Assembly (NCBI GenBank): GCA_017415555.1
Contig: JAFQGF010000044.1
Span: 1-33,737, forward strand
Reading direction: 5' to 3'
DNA from: Akkermansia sp.
GTDB taxonomy: Bacteria > Verrucomicrobiota > Verrucomicrobiia > Verrucomicrobiales > Akkermansiaceae
DNA: 33,737 nucleotides
Shown here: piece after piece, positions 1 to 6,264 of the stretch
Layout of the letters: every line of letters starts with the position of its first letter
Numbering within the stretch: position 1 is the stretch's first letter
Notes under the pieces: model-generated
The model's database searches: none
Told to the model about the DNA's origin: nothing
Seen by the model: the letters and a program-made list of their open reading frames with translations, nothing else
Made by a program: the position numbers and the translations under genes

Positions 1-139
1 ACAGGGTATCCGGCGAGGAGAGATAAAAGAGTTGCGGCAGGAACATTAGTTCCGGGACCAATCACACGCCGAGAAACCGCCGTATGCCATAAAAGGCACG
101 TACGGTGGTGTGTGAGGGGGCGAAAGCCCCCTACACGAT
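1..139 (+). mobile_element. Group II intron, 3' end (domains V and VI)
   Basis: Seen in sequence: positions 77-108 fold as a domain V hairpin. The lower stem 77-84 pairs with 101-108, a two-base bulge (C99 G100) follows, and the upper stem 85-88 pairs with 95-98. It contains the typical CCGTAT and GTACGG blocks, with CGC at the catalytic-triad position (78-80). Directly after it, 112-136 forms domain VI: a GC stem closed by a GAAA tetraloop (122-125), with A133 bulged as the branch-point adenosine. The intron then ends in the usual GAT at 137-139, six bases after the branch point. The reverse transcriptase/maturase gene, if present, lies upstream of the window; no reading frame in 1-76 can be assigned to its C-terminus. 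Whether the intron is full-length or mobile cannot be judged here. Confidence 0.85.
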
Positions 140-557
140 TCAGCGCTTTATGCAAAATAATCGGCACTTATGCGACATTTGAGATACGCCCCTTTTAGGG
201 TACGCATATCCGCCCTCTTTTTGACTGCGTAATGCTCACGTTTCCCGGCATGGTCTCAGTGACGCAAAATGACGGAATGATAGTAGAATCGATTCAAATC
301 CCCTATGCCCCGCTAGCACTCCGCCGGGAGAAAATCGGCTCCAAAAGGCCAAAAAGCCTACTTGTCTCGTCGAAGCTTTAGCAGAGACGGAAGCATGTCT
401 AAGCCTCTTTTTCTAAGCACGAAAGCCTTTTAGGGGTTCTAAAGATGGCTTGAATCTACAATCTGTGATTCTGTGAGCTTCCGTCTTCGCCCAAGGCTGC
501 GCCTTGACAGGCTGCATGCGATGGGCAAATCGGGGCTCAATAGAGCCACCTGCTTGC
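140..557. other. Intergenic region behind the intron, no supported gene
   Basis: No convincing coding region is seen in these 418 bases. They hold a tRNA-like fragment (291-315) and several short hairpins: AAGGC/GCCTT at 493-505 and GGCTC/GAGCC at 534-547. The octamer-level inverted pair GACGGAAGC (near 384) and GCTTCCGTC (478-486) brackets the middle. The hairpins downstream of the minus-strand membrane protein may help end its transcript, but none has a clear U-run. The region looks like decayed intergenic sequence next to a mobile intron. Confidence 0.5.
291..315 (+). other. tRNA or tmRNA 3'-end-like fragment
   Basis: The bases GATTCAAATC followed by CCCTATGCCCCGCTA resemble a T-loop (TTCAAAT), the 3' strand of a T-stem, and an acceptor strand. 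The matching 5' T-stem strand and the rest of a tRNA are absent, so this is not a functional tRNA. It could be a displaced 3' end left by site-specific integration (an att site), or chance. This is inference with weak support. Confidence 0.2.
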
Positions 558-992
558 TCATTTCGCGCAATTGCGCGTTTTCTGTCTGGAACGCCCATTT
601 GCTTTAATGCCGGGCTTTTTTCTTCTTTTCTCTAAATCATCCATCGCCCATTTCTGCTGTAACTTTTTCAGCAATATCATAATGCCCGAATGGCAGATAA
701 AAGCAAAAAGCAGGGCAAGGTAACACAGGGGATGATAGGGGCGACCATATTTGTTTCTTATCGTGACATCTCCATCCTGCGGGAACAGGTTCAGAATGGG
801 ATAAATCACCATGACCAGCCCCGCCACCAGAAGGATATCCCAGAAGCCAAAATGGAATGTTTTGCTTTGACGGCTTGGTGTGAAGGAGGAGTCCTTACTG
901 ACGAGAAAAAGAACCGAAAGCAGAATTAACAACAGTCCGACCACGCTGAGAGTAATCAGACGGTCTGATATACTGACATTTGCGAGAATCAT
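558..992 (-). CDS. Small three-helix membrane protein, unknown function
   Basis: A 144-residue protein with three hydrophobic segments at about residues 12-31, 50-69 and 88-108, followed by a strongly basic tail (109-144, many Lys/Arg) that should stay in the cytoplasm by the positive-inside rule. No family is recognised. The start is supported by a promoter whose -10 box (TAACTT, 999-1004) ends exactly 6 nt before the ATG, the same spacing as at four other genes in the window, which implies a leaderless mRNA. It stands alone between the intron remnant and a divergent gene. The last codons overlap a 61-codon ORF in another frame that has no independent support. Coding status is likely, not certain. 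Confidence 0.6.
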   Translation of the reverse strand: MILANVSISDRLITLSVVGLLLILLSVLFLVSKDSSFTPSRQSKTFHFGFWDILLVAGLVMVIYPILNLFPQDGDVTIRNKYGRPYHPLCYLALLFAFICHSGIMILLKKLQQKWAMDDLEKRRKKPGIKANGRSRQKTRNCAK

Positions 993-998
993 GTGAGG

Positions 999-1027
999 AA
1001 GTTAGTTGCGAGAATTGAGGGTGAAAA
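999..1027 (-). promoter_or_regulatory. Promoter of the 558-992 membrane protein
   Basis: Reading the minus strand: -35 TTTTCA (1022-1027), 17-nt spacer, -10 TAACTT (999-1004), then 6 nt to the ATG. The -35 is only a 4/6 match. The position relative to the start agrees with the leaderless pattern of the window. Confidence 0.45.
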
Positions 1028-1381
1028 TGTAGAACTATTGCCGCCGCTGAGGATAGAGCAGCGTAGTTCCCGTAGAATCTGTCAGGCAGCAAATCCTCCC
1101 TACCGCCGCAAGGCACAGGGCTGTGGTGGCAAGGATTCTATGGATGATGCTCATGACTTGGTGTGTATCTGTTACGGGGCATTATATCAATTCCCGCCCC
1201 TCTGTACAAGCGTGGATGGCATTGTGTTGCGCGTTTCCTGCATTTTTGGTGCGGATGGCGCAAATAACAGAGCTTCGGCTTCGAGTTCGGGTTTGCGCCC
1301 TCCTTTCTGCGCCGAGACGGGCAAAAGCCAAGGATTCGCTCGAAGTGGAGCTCAATTTGCAGCTCAAAATTTCCTAAAATA
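1028..1381. other. Intergenic, no supported gene
   Basis: An 84-codon plus-strand ORF (GTG at 1123) and overlapping minus-strand ORFs exist, but none has a promoter or ribosome site in place and none resembles a known family. Nothing else is seen in this stretch. Confidence 0.4.
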
Positions 1382-1410
1382 TTTACATTCTCAATGAAAT
1401 ATGCTAGAAT
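1382..1410 (+). promoter_or_regulatory. Promoter of the 1451-2302 membrane protein
   Basis: -35 TTTACA (1382-1387), 17-nt spacer, -10 TAGAAT (1405-1410) preceded by an extended TGC. Predicted transcription start near 1417, giving a leader of about 34 nt, longer than at most neighbours. The leader contains ATG AAC GTG TAT GAG TAA from 1441, a five-codon ORF whose stop overlaps the beginning of the real gene. Confidence 0.7.
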
Positions 1411-1450
1411 TCCTGCGTAGCCAGCACACACCTGAAACGAATGAACGTGT

Positions 1451-2302
1451 ATGAGTAATTTTCGCCGCCTTTACTGCCTTGGATATATCCTGATGCTTCT
1501 GGGACTTGCTGCTCTTTACTTTCTGCCGGCCCCGGAAATGGAATACACACCGGAGGAACATTTGCGCAAATTGGATGCTTGGTTGGGGAGCAGTTATGGC
1601 CGCACCGAGCTCGATGCCGCACCATGGAAACAGGATGGCGATGATTTCCGCGGAGTGATTTTCACTTTCCGTGATTCAGCAGAGGAGCTGGACGAATTGA
1701 AGCGCCGTCATAATCTTAAAGAGGGTCGCGTCATCCCCGGTCTGCCGTCCGGCTGGCAGGAACAAATTGACACCACTCGCCCCATCTACACCGCCCCTCC
1801 GAGAGTGCTGATTAATTGGCATCTGTCAGATTGGGGCTATGACACTCGGGATTTCATTCTGGCAAGCCTGAAAGAGGGCCGTAGCCTACTGGCTCTGCGC
1901 TATAAGGAGACCCTACATCTCAAGGGGCGTACCACCTTTGCCGCTTGTTATGAAGTACCTGATTACGAGGGGAATTTACTGCCCTTCTGGTATATGGCAC
2001 TAGGCATCATCGGCCTCATAGCCTTCAGCCTGCTGGTACCGCTGGGGGGCCTGCTGCTGTTCCCGAATTTCAGATTGAAGCAAAAAGGCTCCGTGCTCAA
2101 GTGGTTTGGCATGGCTACCATCTTTCCGCTTGTCACCATCGTGCCCTTCTTCATACCCAACGTGGCGACAGACACCGATATTATCTCAACCCTTATTCTG
2201 CCGGTTCAGCTGGCAGGCGCCGCCGTCCTCTACGTGATTGTCGTAGTCATCCAAGGCCGCAGGAGCAAATCAGCACGCGCTACGGCATATATCAAACAGT
2301 AA
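1451..2302 (+). CDS. Membrane protein of unknown function with extracytoplasmic domain
   Basis: A 283-residue protein. A hydrophobic N-terminal segment (residues 7-25) is followed by a soluble domain of about 150 residues (27-176), likely outside the cytoplasmic membrane. Three membrane helices follow at about 178-204, 218-236 and 244-267, and a short basic tail ends the protein. No family motif is recognised. The topology, one N-terminal anchor plus a C-terminal helical bundle with a large loop, is common in Verrucomicrobiota and Planctomycetota hypothetical proteins (inference). It has its own promoter and a hairpin after the stop, so it looks monocistronic. The start follows the only in-frame ATG downstream of the promoter. 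Confidence 0.75.
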   Translation: MSNFRRLYCLGYILMLLGLAALYFLPAPEMEYTPEEHLRKLDAWLGSSYGRTELDAAPWKQDGDDFRGVIFTFRDSAEELDELKRRHNLKEGRVIPGLPSGWQEQIDTTRPIYTAPPRVLINWHLSDWGYDTRDFILASLKEGRSLLALRYKETLHLKGRTTFAACYEVPDYEGNLLPFWYMALGIIGLIAFSLLVPLGGLLLFPNFRLKQKGSVLKWFGMATIFPLVTIVPFFIPNVATDTDIISTLILPVQLAGAAVLYVIVVVIQGRRSKSARATAYIKQ

Positions 2303-2318
2303 ATGCCTGGACCATATG

Positions 2319-2338
2319 GGCGGGACGTTGTTCCCGCC
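2319..2338 (+). terminator. Hairpin after the 1451-2302 gene
   Basis: A 7-bp GC-rich stem, GGCGGGA (2319-2325) pairing with TCCCGCC (2332-2338), loop CGTTGT, 17 bases after the stop codon. It is followed by T-containing but not uniform sequence, so termination is plausible rather than certain. Confidence 0.5.
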
Positions 2339-2370
2339 TCTGAGAAAGCTGTATTTCATTTTCCATGACC

Positions 2371-2389
2371 TCTTACAAGCGATGTAAGA
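2371..2389 (-). terminator. Second hairpin in the convergent intergenic region
   Basis: TCTTACA (2371-2377) pairs with TGTAAGA (2383-2389) around a 5-nt loop. It lies downstream of the minus-strand alkaline phosphatase gene. There is no clear U-run, so its role is uncertain. Confidence 0.3.
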
Positions 2390-2423
2390 CTCTCCCAAAT
2401 TGAGGAGGTTGTTTCGCAAAAGG

Positions 2424-3503
2424 TTATTTATAAGGAAGAACCCTGTTTTCCAACATATAACAGGTCAAGGCTTCAGGCCTGCTGCGCGTCGGACTGTTAT
2501 CCTGTACCCCGGCAAAAAACGCAGCACCACAGCCTGCCGCATACACAGGAACCGCAACGCCACTGTGCAGGAAAGTACTGAAGTGCCCCTCAACCTTACC
2601 TTTAGCTTTATCCCCGCCCTGAATGCTTAATCCACCAGTCTGGTGATCTGCTGTTACTAACAGGAGTGTGTCGTTCCGCTTCTGCATCCACCGCAGCACC
2701 ACCCCTACAGCCTGGTCGAAATCCAGCGTTTCGTGCACAGTTTCATCCAAATCATTCACATGCGCAGACATATTGATTTTAGAGCCTTCCACCATCAGGA
2801 AGAAGCCGTCCTTATCCTGCTCCAGCAGCTTCAACGCCTGCTCCACGCGCTGCGGCAACCAATCACCGCGCTTACTGGCAGGGGCACAGTCCCCCGGGGC
2901 GGCTAATTCACACAAGCTGCACTCTTTTTTCAATTTTTCGCGTTGCTCTGGCGTAAAATTATCGGAGCCGCCACCGGCTACCACGTCAAAACCTGCCTCA
3001 GTCAGCGCAGCGGCAATGGCATCTGTGTTCTTACGGCTCTTCACATGTGCATAAAATGCCGCCGGAGTGGCATCTGTGACAGCCTTGGTTACCACCACCC
3101 CCGTTGCCTTACCAGCCTGTCGCATTTGCTCGGCCAGCGATTGTATCGGCTTTCCCTCAGCGTCCACTCCAACCTGCCCATTCAGTGTCTTATGTCCGCA
3201 GGCAATTGCGGTGCCGCCGGCTGCAGAATCGGTGATGGTATGGCTGGCCGAGGTGGTTATAGAAAAGCCCGTTACCGGCAGCGTTGTCAGATTCAGCTGC
3301 CCCTTGTTGCACAGCCAGGCCGCCCATACATGCTCCGCTCCCATCCCATCACCAATCATCAATATCACATTGCGAGCCCTCCCACTCGCTGGCTCTGGAG
3401 CTTCTGCTATCGTCTCGTGCGTGCATGTGTGGATGTAGGTCTGGGTGCCGCAGGACACCAGGCAACTCCCCATCAGACCCATTAAGAATACCAACTTTTT
3501 CAT
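2424..3503 (-). CDS. Alkaline phosphatase family lipoprotein
   Basis: A 359-residue protein of the PhoA-type alkaline phosphatase family, hydrolysing phosphate monoesters outside the cytoplasm. The N-terminus is a lipoprotein signal with lipobox LVSC (Cys18). Family motifs run in order: metal-binding D52 in MIGDGMG; the nucleophile Ser93 in TDSAAGGTA; the conserved TKAVTDATPAAF block at 139-150; E239 in MVEGSK; D286 and H287 in TADHQTGG; and H313 near the C-terminus. It is shorter than E. coli PhoA (about 450-470 residues) and has no crown insertion. Odd point: the residue aligned with the PhoA zinc ligand D327 is Asn244 (SKIN), whereas H248, matching H331, is kept. Single gene with its own promoter; the -10 box ends 6 nt before the ATG. 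Confidence 0.9.
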   Translation of the reverse strand: MKKLVFLMGLMGSCLVSCGTQTYIHTCTHETIAEAPEPASGRARNVILMIGDGMGAEHVWAAWLCNKGQLNLTTLPVTGFSITTSASHTITDSAAGGTAIACGHKTLNGQVGVDAEGKPIQSLAEQMRQAGKATGVVVTKAVTDATPAAFYAHVKSRKNTDAIAAALTEAGFDVVAGGGSDNFTPEQREKLKKECSLCELAAPGDCAPASKRGDWLPQRVEQALKLLEQDKDGFFLMVEGSKINMSAHVNDLDETVHETLDFDQAVGVVLRWMQKRNDTLLLVTADHQTGGLSIQGGDKAKGKVEGHFSTFLHSGVAVPVYAAGCGAAFFAGVQDNSPTRSRPEALTCYMLENRVLPYK

Positions 3504-3509
3504 GCTTGC

Positions 3510-3539
3510 AGTCTAGCATAATAACACATGCCCTGGCAA
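3510..3539 (-). promoter_or_regulatory. Promoter of the alkaline phosphatase gene
   Basis: On the minus strand: -35 TTGCCA (3534-3539), 18-nt spacer ending in TGC, -10 TAGACT (3510-3515). The -10 ends 6 nt before the ATG, so transcription should begin at or next to the start codon. No Pho-box-like direct repeat was noticed. Confidence 0.7.
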
Positions 3540-3580
3540 GGTAAAAAAAGCCGCTGTCAGGTTAAGATGCTTTGCCCGGA

Positions 3581-3912
3581 GGCTCGCGGGCGAGCCTAAT
3601 TCAAGAGCCTCGCCGCATGGCGAGGCGGCATATAATAGCCACGGTGTGGAGTGAGCAACGCGAACGAAACCCGTGGGTATAGCGCAAAAAACAAACCGAA
3701 CCCCACCGGATGGTGGGGTGGCATAAAGCGATGCAATACTCTGATTCATCGCTTTCTGTCACCCCGTTTCACGGGGCTCAAATTATTTTCCATCTTCTAG
3801 CAGGGGCGGGGCTCACTATCGTTCGCTTGCCCCTGCCTGAGTTCTTTCGCCCCCTGACGGGGGCTTCTGTTTTTGGCTCGCCTAGAGGCTCGCAACATTT
3901 CGCCAAATTTCC
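3581..3912. repeat. Hairpin-rich intergenic repeat, copy A
   Basis: A run of perfect small hairpins: GGCTCGC/GCGAGCC (3581-3596), CCTCGCC/GGCGAGG and CCCCACC/GGTGGGG. A 9-bp stem AAAGCGATG/CATCGCTTT, CCCCG/CGGGG and GCAGGGGC/GCCCCTGC follow. The part 3726-3870 matches 5226-5371 with only about ten differences, including one-base indels. The left part is not shared with the other copy. No ORF of interest lies inside. It fills the divergent side of the alkaline phosphatase promoter and the downstream side of the DUF1963-like gene. Confidence 0.8.
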
Positions 3913-3938
3913 GTTTATCGATAAAACGGAGTTTTTTT
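3910..3938 (+). terminator. Intrinsic terminator-like hairpin at the end of repeat copy A
   Basis: TCCGTTT pairs with AAACGGA around a short loop (3910-3930) and is followed by seven T residues (3932-3938) on the plus strand. No plus-strand gene lies just upstream, so it may insulate the following gene or end transcripts from the repeat. Confidence 0.5.
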
Positions 3939-3955
3939 GAGATTCCCTATTTTGT

Positions 3956-3977
3956 ATTCTGCGCGGAGAGGCAGAAT
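3956..3977 (-). terminator. Hairpin after the DUF1963-like gene
   Basis: ATTCTGC (3956-3962) pairs with GCAGAAT (3971-3977), 8-nt loop, starting 16 nt after the minus-strand stop codon. It lacks a U-run. Confidence 0.35.
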
Positions 3978-3993
3978 GTTTTGTGATTAGTCG

Positions 3994-4989
3994 TCAGTAG
4001 CAGTCAGATGTGACAAGCCAGTCATTTTTCTCTGCATTGTAGAAGAAATAGTAAATCCCGGCATCGCCAATATCCAGGTCCGCTGCACTGTCCCAGGTGA
4101 TTTGCAGAACAAAGGGATAGTCATCCGGTTCGCTGCCATCTTGAATGAAGGTAGGGTAGCCGCCAATTTTGTGAGTTTCGTAGGTGGCATGCAATGCGGG
4201 ATTCGTGAAGTGACCAGCAGGGAAGTCTTTCATGTCGCGTGTCTCGCAGGCGGTATCGCAGATGCGCTCCTCGTATTCGATGTGGTGCTTATCTTCCAGC
4301 TCAATAATCTTATCCCAAATTTCGTCACCGCCGCCGCTGCAGCGGCCGAAGGGCATATCATGTGCCACAGGTTCCGGGGTGAGGAGGCAGGTTTTCCATA
4401 TACCGGAGACATAATTGCAGGGCTCCAGCCCCTCCAGGGTAGGGTAGGTGCGGATGACGCAGCCCAGCTGCGGCATTTTTTCCGGATCTTCTGCCCAAGA
4501 TTCTTCGTGGGCAAAAATAGTGATGAGTGCTACCTGCCGGAGCGCCTCGGGCACGCCAGGCAAATTCGGCACAAACAGGGTGGCCAGCGGTTCCAGTCGC
4601 TTACCCGCGGCATCGACAGGCCATTCCTCACCGGGCTTCTGCCAGGTGACGCGGCCAAGGCAGCTGACATGTCCTGTCGGCAATTCGGCGGCCGGGGAGC
4701 TGCGCAGAATGACGGCAGGCTTCTGCAAGGTCCGGCGAATGGCGTCTATCTGGGGTTGCAACTCTATTGTTCCTGCAGCGGGCGCATCTGGTGCCGATGC
4801 TTTGCGCTTGTAGATATACCAGCACACAGAAACGGCCAGCACAATGCTCAGAAAATAGGCAAGTGCCAGCCCGATGTTGTCCCCCACTTTTTCTTTCAGC
4901 CCGAGTAGTCGGGAAAGGCCTTTCGAGATGAGAAATGACCATCCGAGGACAACGAAGATGTGGTAGAGAGCGGAGCTGAGCAGTTTCAT
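3994..4989 (-). CDS. Membrane-anchored DUF1963 (YwqG-like) protein
   Basis: A 331-residue protein with two membrane segments (about 5-22 and 38-60), a basic linker, and a large soluble domain (about 90-331). The C-terminal part has the DUF1963/YwqG look: HKIGGYPTFIQ (273-283), a VLQI strand and a glycine-aspartate turn before a YYFFY strand. Several cysteines (C177, C191, C201, C217, C244, C248) could pair if the domain is outside the cytoplasm. The function of the family is unknown. An upstream in-frame GTG at 5004 exists, but it lies beside the -10 box. The -10 (TATATT) ends exactly 6 nt before the ATG at 4989, so that ATG is chosen. The gene stands alone between the two repeat copies. Confidence 0.75.
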   Translation of the reverse strand: MKLLSSALYHIFVVLGWSFLISKGLSRLLGLKEKVGDNIGLALAYFLSIVLAVSVCWYIYKRKASAPDAPAAGTIELQPQIDAIRRTLQKPAVILRSSPAAELPTGHVSCLGRVTWQKPGEEWPVDAAGKRLEPLATLFVPNLPGVPEALRQVALITIFAHEESWAEDPEKMPQLGCVIRTYPTLEGLEPCNYVSGIWKTCLLTPEPVAHDMPFGRCSGGGDEIWDKIIELEDKHHIEYEERICDTACETRDMKDFPAGHFTNPALHATYETHKIGGYPTFIQDGSEPDDYPFVLQITWDSAADLDIGDAGIYYFFYNAEKNDWLVTSDCY

Positions 4990-4995
4990 GGCTTC

Positions 4996-5024
4996 AATAT
5001 ACACCTGCTATATGTTGTTTGCAA
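4996..5024 (-). promoter_or_regulatory. Promoter of the DUF1963-like gene
   Basis: On the minus strand: -35 TTGCAA (5019-5024), 17-nt spacer, -10 TATATT (4996-5001), 6 nt to the ATG. This predicts a leaderless mRNA and rules against the GTG at 5004 as start. Confidence 0.7.
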
Positions 5025-5076
5025 GCTGAAAAGCGCGTGGCCGAAGTAGATTTGAGTTCCGTGTGCCCCTCCCGAG

Positions 5077-5408
5077 AAATTGGAAGTTGGGCGGGCGAGC
5101 ATAGCGAGCGGAATGTAAGAGCCCGGAGGGCGAAAGAACTAAGGCAGGTGGTGGAGCGGCGGAGCCGCGGAACCCCTGCAATGCAGAAAAAAGATATCTG
5201 AGCCCAGGGAACCTGCGGCGAAAGAAAGCGTTGCAATACTTTGATTCATAGCTTTCTGTCACCCCGTTTCACGGGGCTCAAAATTATTTTCCATCTCTAG
5301 CAGGGGCGGCGCTCACTATCGTTCGCTTGCCCCTGCCTGAGTTCTTTCGCCCCCCTGGCGGGGGCTCCTGATTTCCGCTCGCTTCGCTCGCCCGCCAACT
5401 TTCAATTT
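5077..5408. repeat. Palindromic intergenic element with terminal inverted repeats, copy B
   Basis: The left end (5077-5113) and right end (5373-5408) are inverted copies of each other with only a few mismatches and one indel. The core is GGCGGGCGAGC plus AGCGAGCGGAA. A second inverted pair lies inside: the GGGCGAAAGAACT block near 5129 against AGTTCTTTCGCCC near 5340. The centre has AGAAAGC/GCTTTCT. Positions 5226-5371 match copy A (3726-3870) at roughly 93 percent. There is no coding capacity. It resembles a miniature inverted-repeat element or an extended REP-like structure. No clear target-site duplication was seen. Confidence 0.8.
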
Positions 5409-5488
5409 ACAGAGCTAATGGTGCCAATGCATATTCTGCCGGCAAATCAGAAACAGCCCCTCGTTCTCCGGCCTCGATGTGAATTGAC

Positions 5489-5517
5489 TTGTATTTTGCT
5501 ATGTACAATGGTATATT
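5489..5517 (+). promoter_or_regulatory. Promoter of the 52-codon membrane microprotein
   Basis: -35 TTGTAT (5489-5494), 17-nt spacer, -10 TATATT (5512-5517), then GAGGTT and the GTG start. The 6-nt offset matches other leaderless genes here. An overlapping alternative is TTGACT (5484-5489) with TACAAT (5504-5509), but its 14-nt spacer is too short. Confidence 0.6.
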
Positions 5518-5523
5518 GAGGTT

Positions 5524-5682
5524 GTGGTAACGTGTATACTCGTTGTGCTGTATGTGGGCATCATGCTGTTTCTGGGCGTTCATGAGGAATGGCTGGAGCG
5601 TGGGAACCCGTATTTCTGGCTGGGCTGGGGATTGGCTGCAGCAGGCGTGATAAGCGCGCTGGCTCTGATAGTGTTGCTCTAG
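5524..5682 (+). CDS. 52-residue two-helix membrane microprotein
   Basis: A small gene starting with GTG and ending in TAG. The product has a hydrophobic helix (residues 1-19, ending LYVGIMLFLGV) and a short polar hairpin (HEEWLERGNPY, 20-30). A second hydrophobic helix (31-52) begins FWLGWGLAAAG and runs to the C-terminus. It is too short for usual ORF cut-offs. Support comes from the coding-like hydrophobic pattern, a promoter with the same 6-nt offset to the start as neighbouring genes, and a strong hairpin terminator 45 bases after the stop. No family is recognised. It lies convergent to rplS. A longer reading from further upstream in the same frame would lack a good start. Confidence 0.55.
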   Translation: MVTCILVVLYVGIMLFLGVHEEWLERGNPYFWLGWGLAAAGVISALALIVLL

Positions 5683-5727
5683 AACCGGCTCGTTTTTTGT
5701 TTAACGGCGCAATGTCGGGGAATGCAG

Positions 5728-5758
5728 AAAGCTCAGTTCCCGGGGGAAACTGAGCTTT
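5728..5758. terminator. Bidirectional intrinsic terminator between the microprotein gene and rplS
   Basis: An 11-bp perfect stem, AAAGCTCAGTT (5728-5738) with AACTGAGCTTT (5748-5758), 9-nt loop. On the plus strand it runs into TTTTA, on the minus strand into TTTCTG. It serves two converging genes. Confidence 0.8.
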
Positions 5759-5799
5759 TACCTATGAAAACTAACCTGTAGAAAGAAGATTAGGCCGGA

Positions 5800-6144
5800 T
5801 TAGCGGATGGTCTTCACGGTGACAGCCTCCTTACCCACGCGGTCACGCAGGTAGTTGAGCTTAGCGCGACGCACTTTACCGCGGGTCACAACCTCAATCT
5901 TGGCAATCTTGGGAGTGTGGATGGGGAAGGAGCGCTCTACGCCCTCGCCGTAGGAAATCTTACGAACGGTGAAAGCCTCGTTCACGCCGGCACCACGCTT
6001 GCCGATCACAATGCCCTGGAAAATCTGCACGCGTTCCTTACCGCCTTCAATCACGCGGCAGTGAACCTTTACAGTGTCACCTACGTTGAAGGGAGTCACG
6101 TCGTCCTTCAGCTGCTCTTTTTCGATGGTATCGAGAATGTTCAT
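5800..6144 (-). CDS. rplS: 50S ribosomal protein L19
   Basis: A 114-residue protein with the full L19 sequence pattern: [20 protein letters not shown] (19-38), [12 protein letters not shown] (40-51), [18 protein letters not shown] (59-76), and the basic C-terminal [14 protein letters not shown] stretch. L19 sits at the interface of the two ribosomal subunits. It usually follows trmD in an rpsP-rimM-trmD-rplS cluster; here it is transcribed alone from its own promoter. It is the one gene in the window with a strong Shine-Dalgarno site: AAGGAG (6152-6157), 7 nt before the ATG. Confidence 0.97.
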   Translation of the reverse strand: MNILDTIEKEQLKDDVTPFNVGDTVKVHCRVIEGGKERVQIFQGIVIGKRGAGVNEAFTVRKISYGEGVERSFPIHTPKIAKIEVVTRGKVRRAKLNYLRDRVGKEAVTVKTIR

Positions 6145-6151
6145 CCTTGTT

Positions 6152-6157
6152 CTCCTT
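6152..6157 (-). promoter_or_regulatory. Strong Shine-Dalgarno site of rplS
   Basis: AAGGAG on the minus strand with 7 nt spacing to the ATG. It stands out because other genes in the window have no such motif. Confidence 0.85.
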
Positions 6158-6205
6158 GTGTGCTTATAAATGTTTCAGGAGCCTCTCGGCTCTGGCGGTT
6201 GCGAG

Positions 6206-6234
6206 AGTCTACACTATTTTTGTCTTCTTGGCAA
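6206..6234 (-). promoter_or_regulatory. Promoter of rplS
   Basis: On the minus strand: -35 TTGCCA (6229-6234), 17-nt spacer, -10 TAGACT (6206-6211). The predicted start near 6199 gives a leader of about 55 nt. That leader holds a small GAGCC/GGCTC hairpin (6180-6193) and the Shine-Dalgarno site, and could be a site of translational control. Confidence 0.7.
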
Positions 6235-6264
6235 TCCAAATTTGTGCAGATGGCGCATTTTTTT

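Noticed and set aside
413..598. A 61-codon minus-strand ORF
   Set aside because: It overlaps the end of the membrane protein gene in another frame, has no promoter or ribosome site, and its sequence covers hairpins of the downstream region.
1123..1377. An 84-codon plus-strand ORF with a hydrophobic N-terminus
   Set aside because: It starts with GTG, has no -10/-35 pair at a suitable distance, and its arginine-rich second half looks like non-coding sequence. It remains possible but unsupported.
4987..5004. GTG at 5004 as the start of the DUF1963-like protein
   Set aside because: The -10 box TATATT overlaps this point; transcription should begin at the ATG at 4989.
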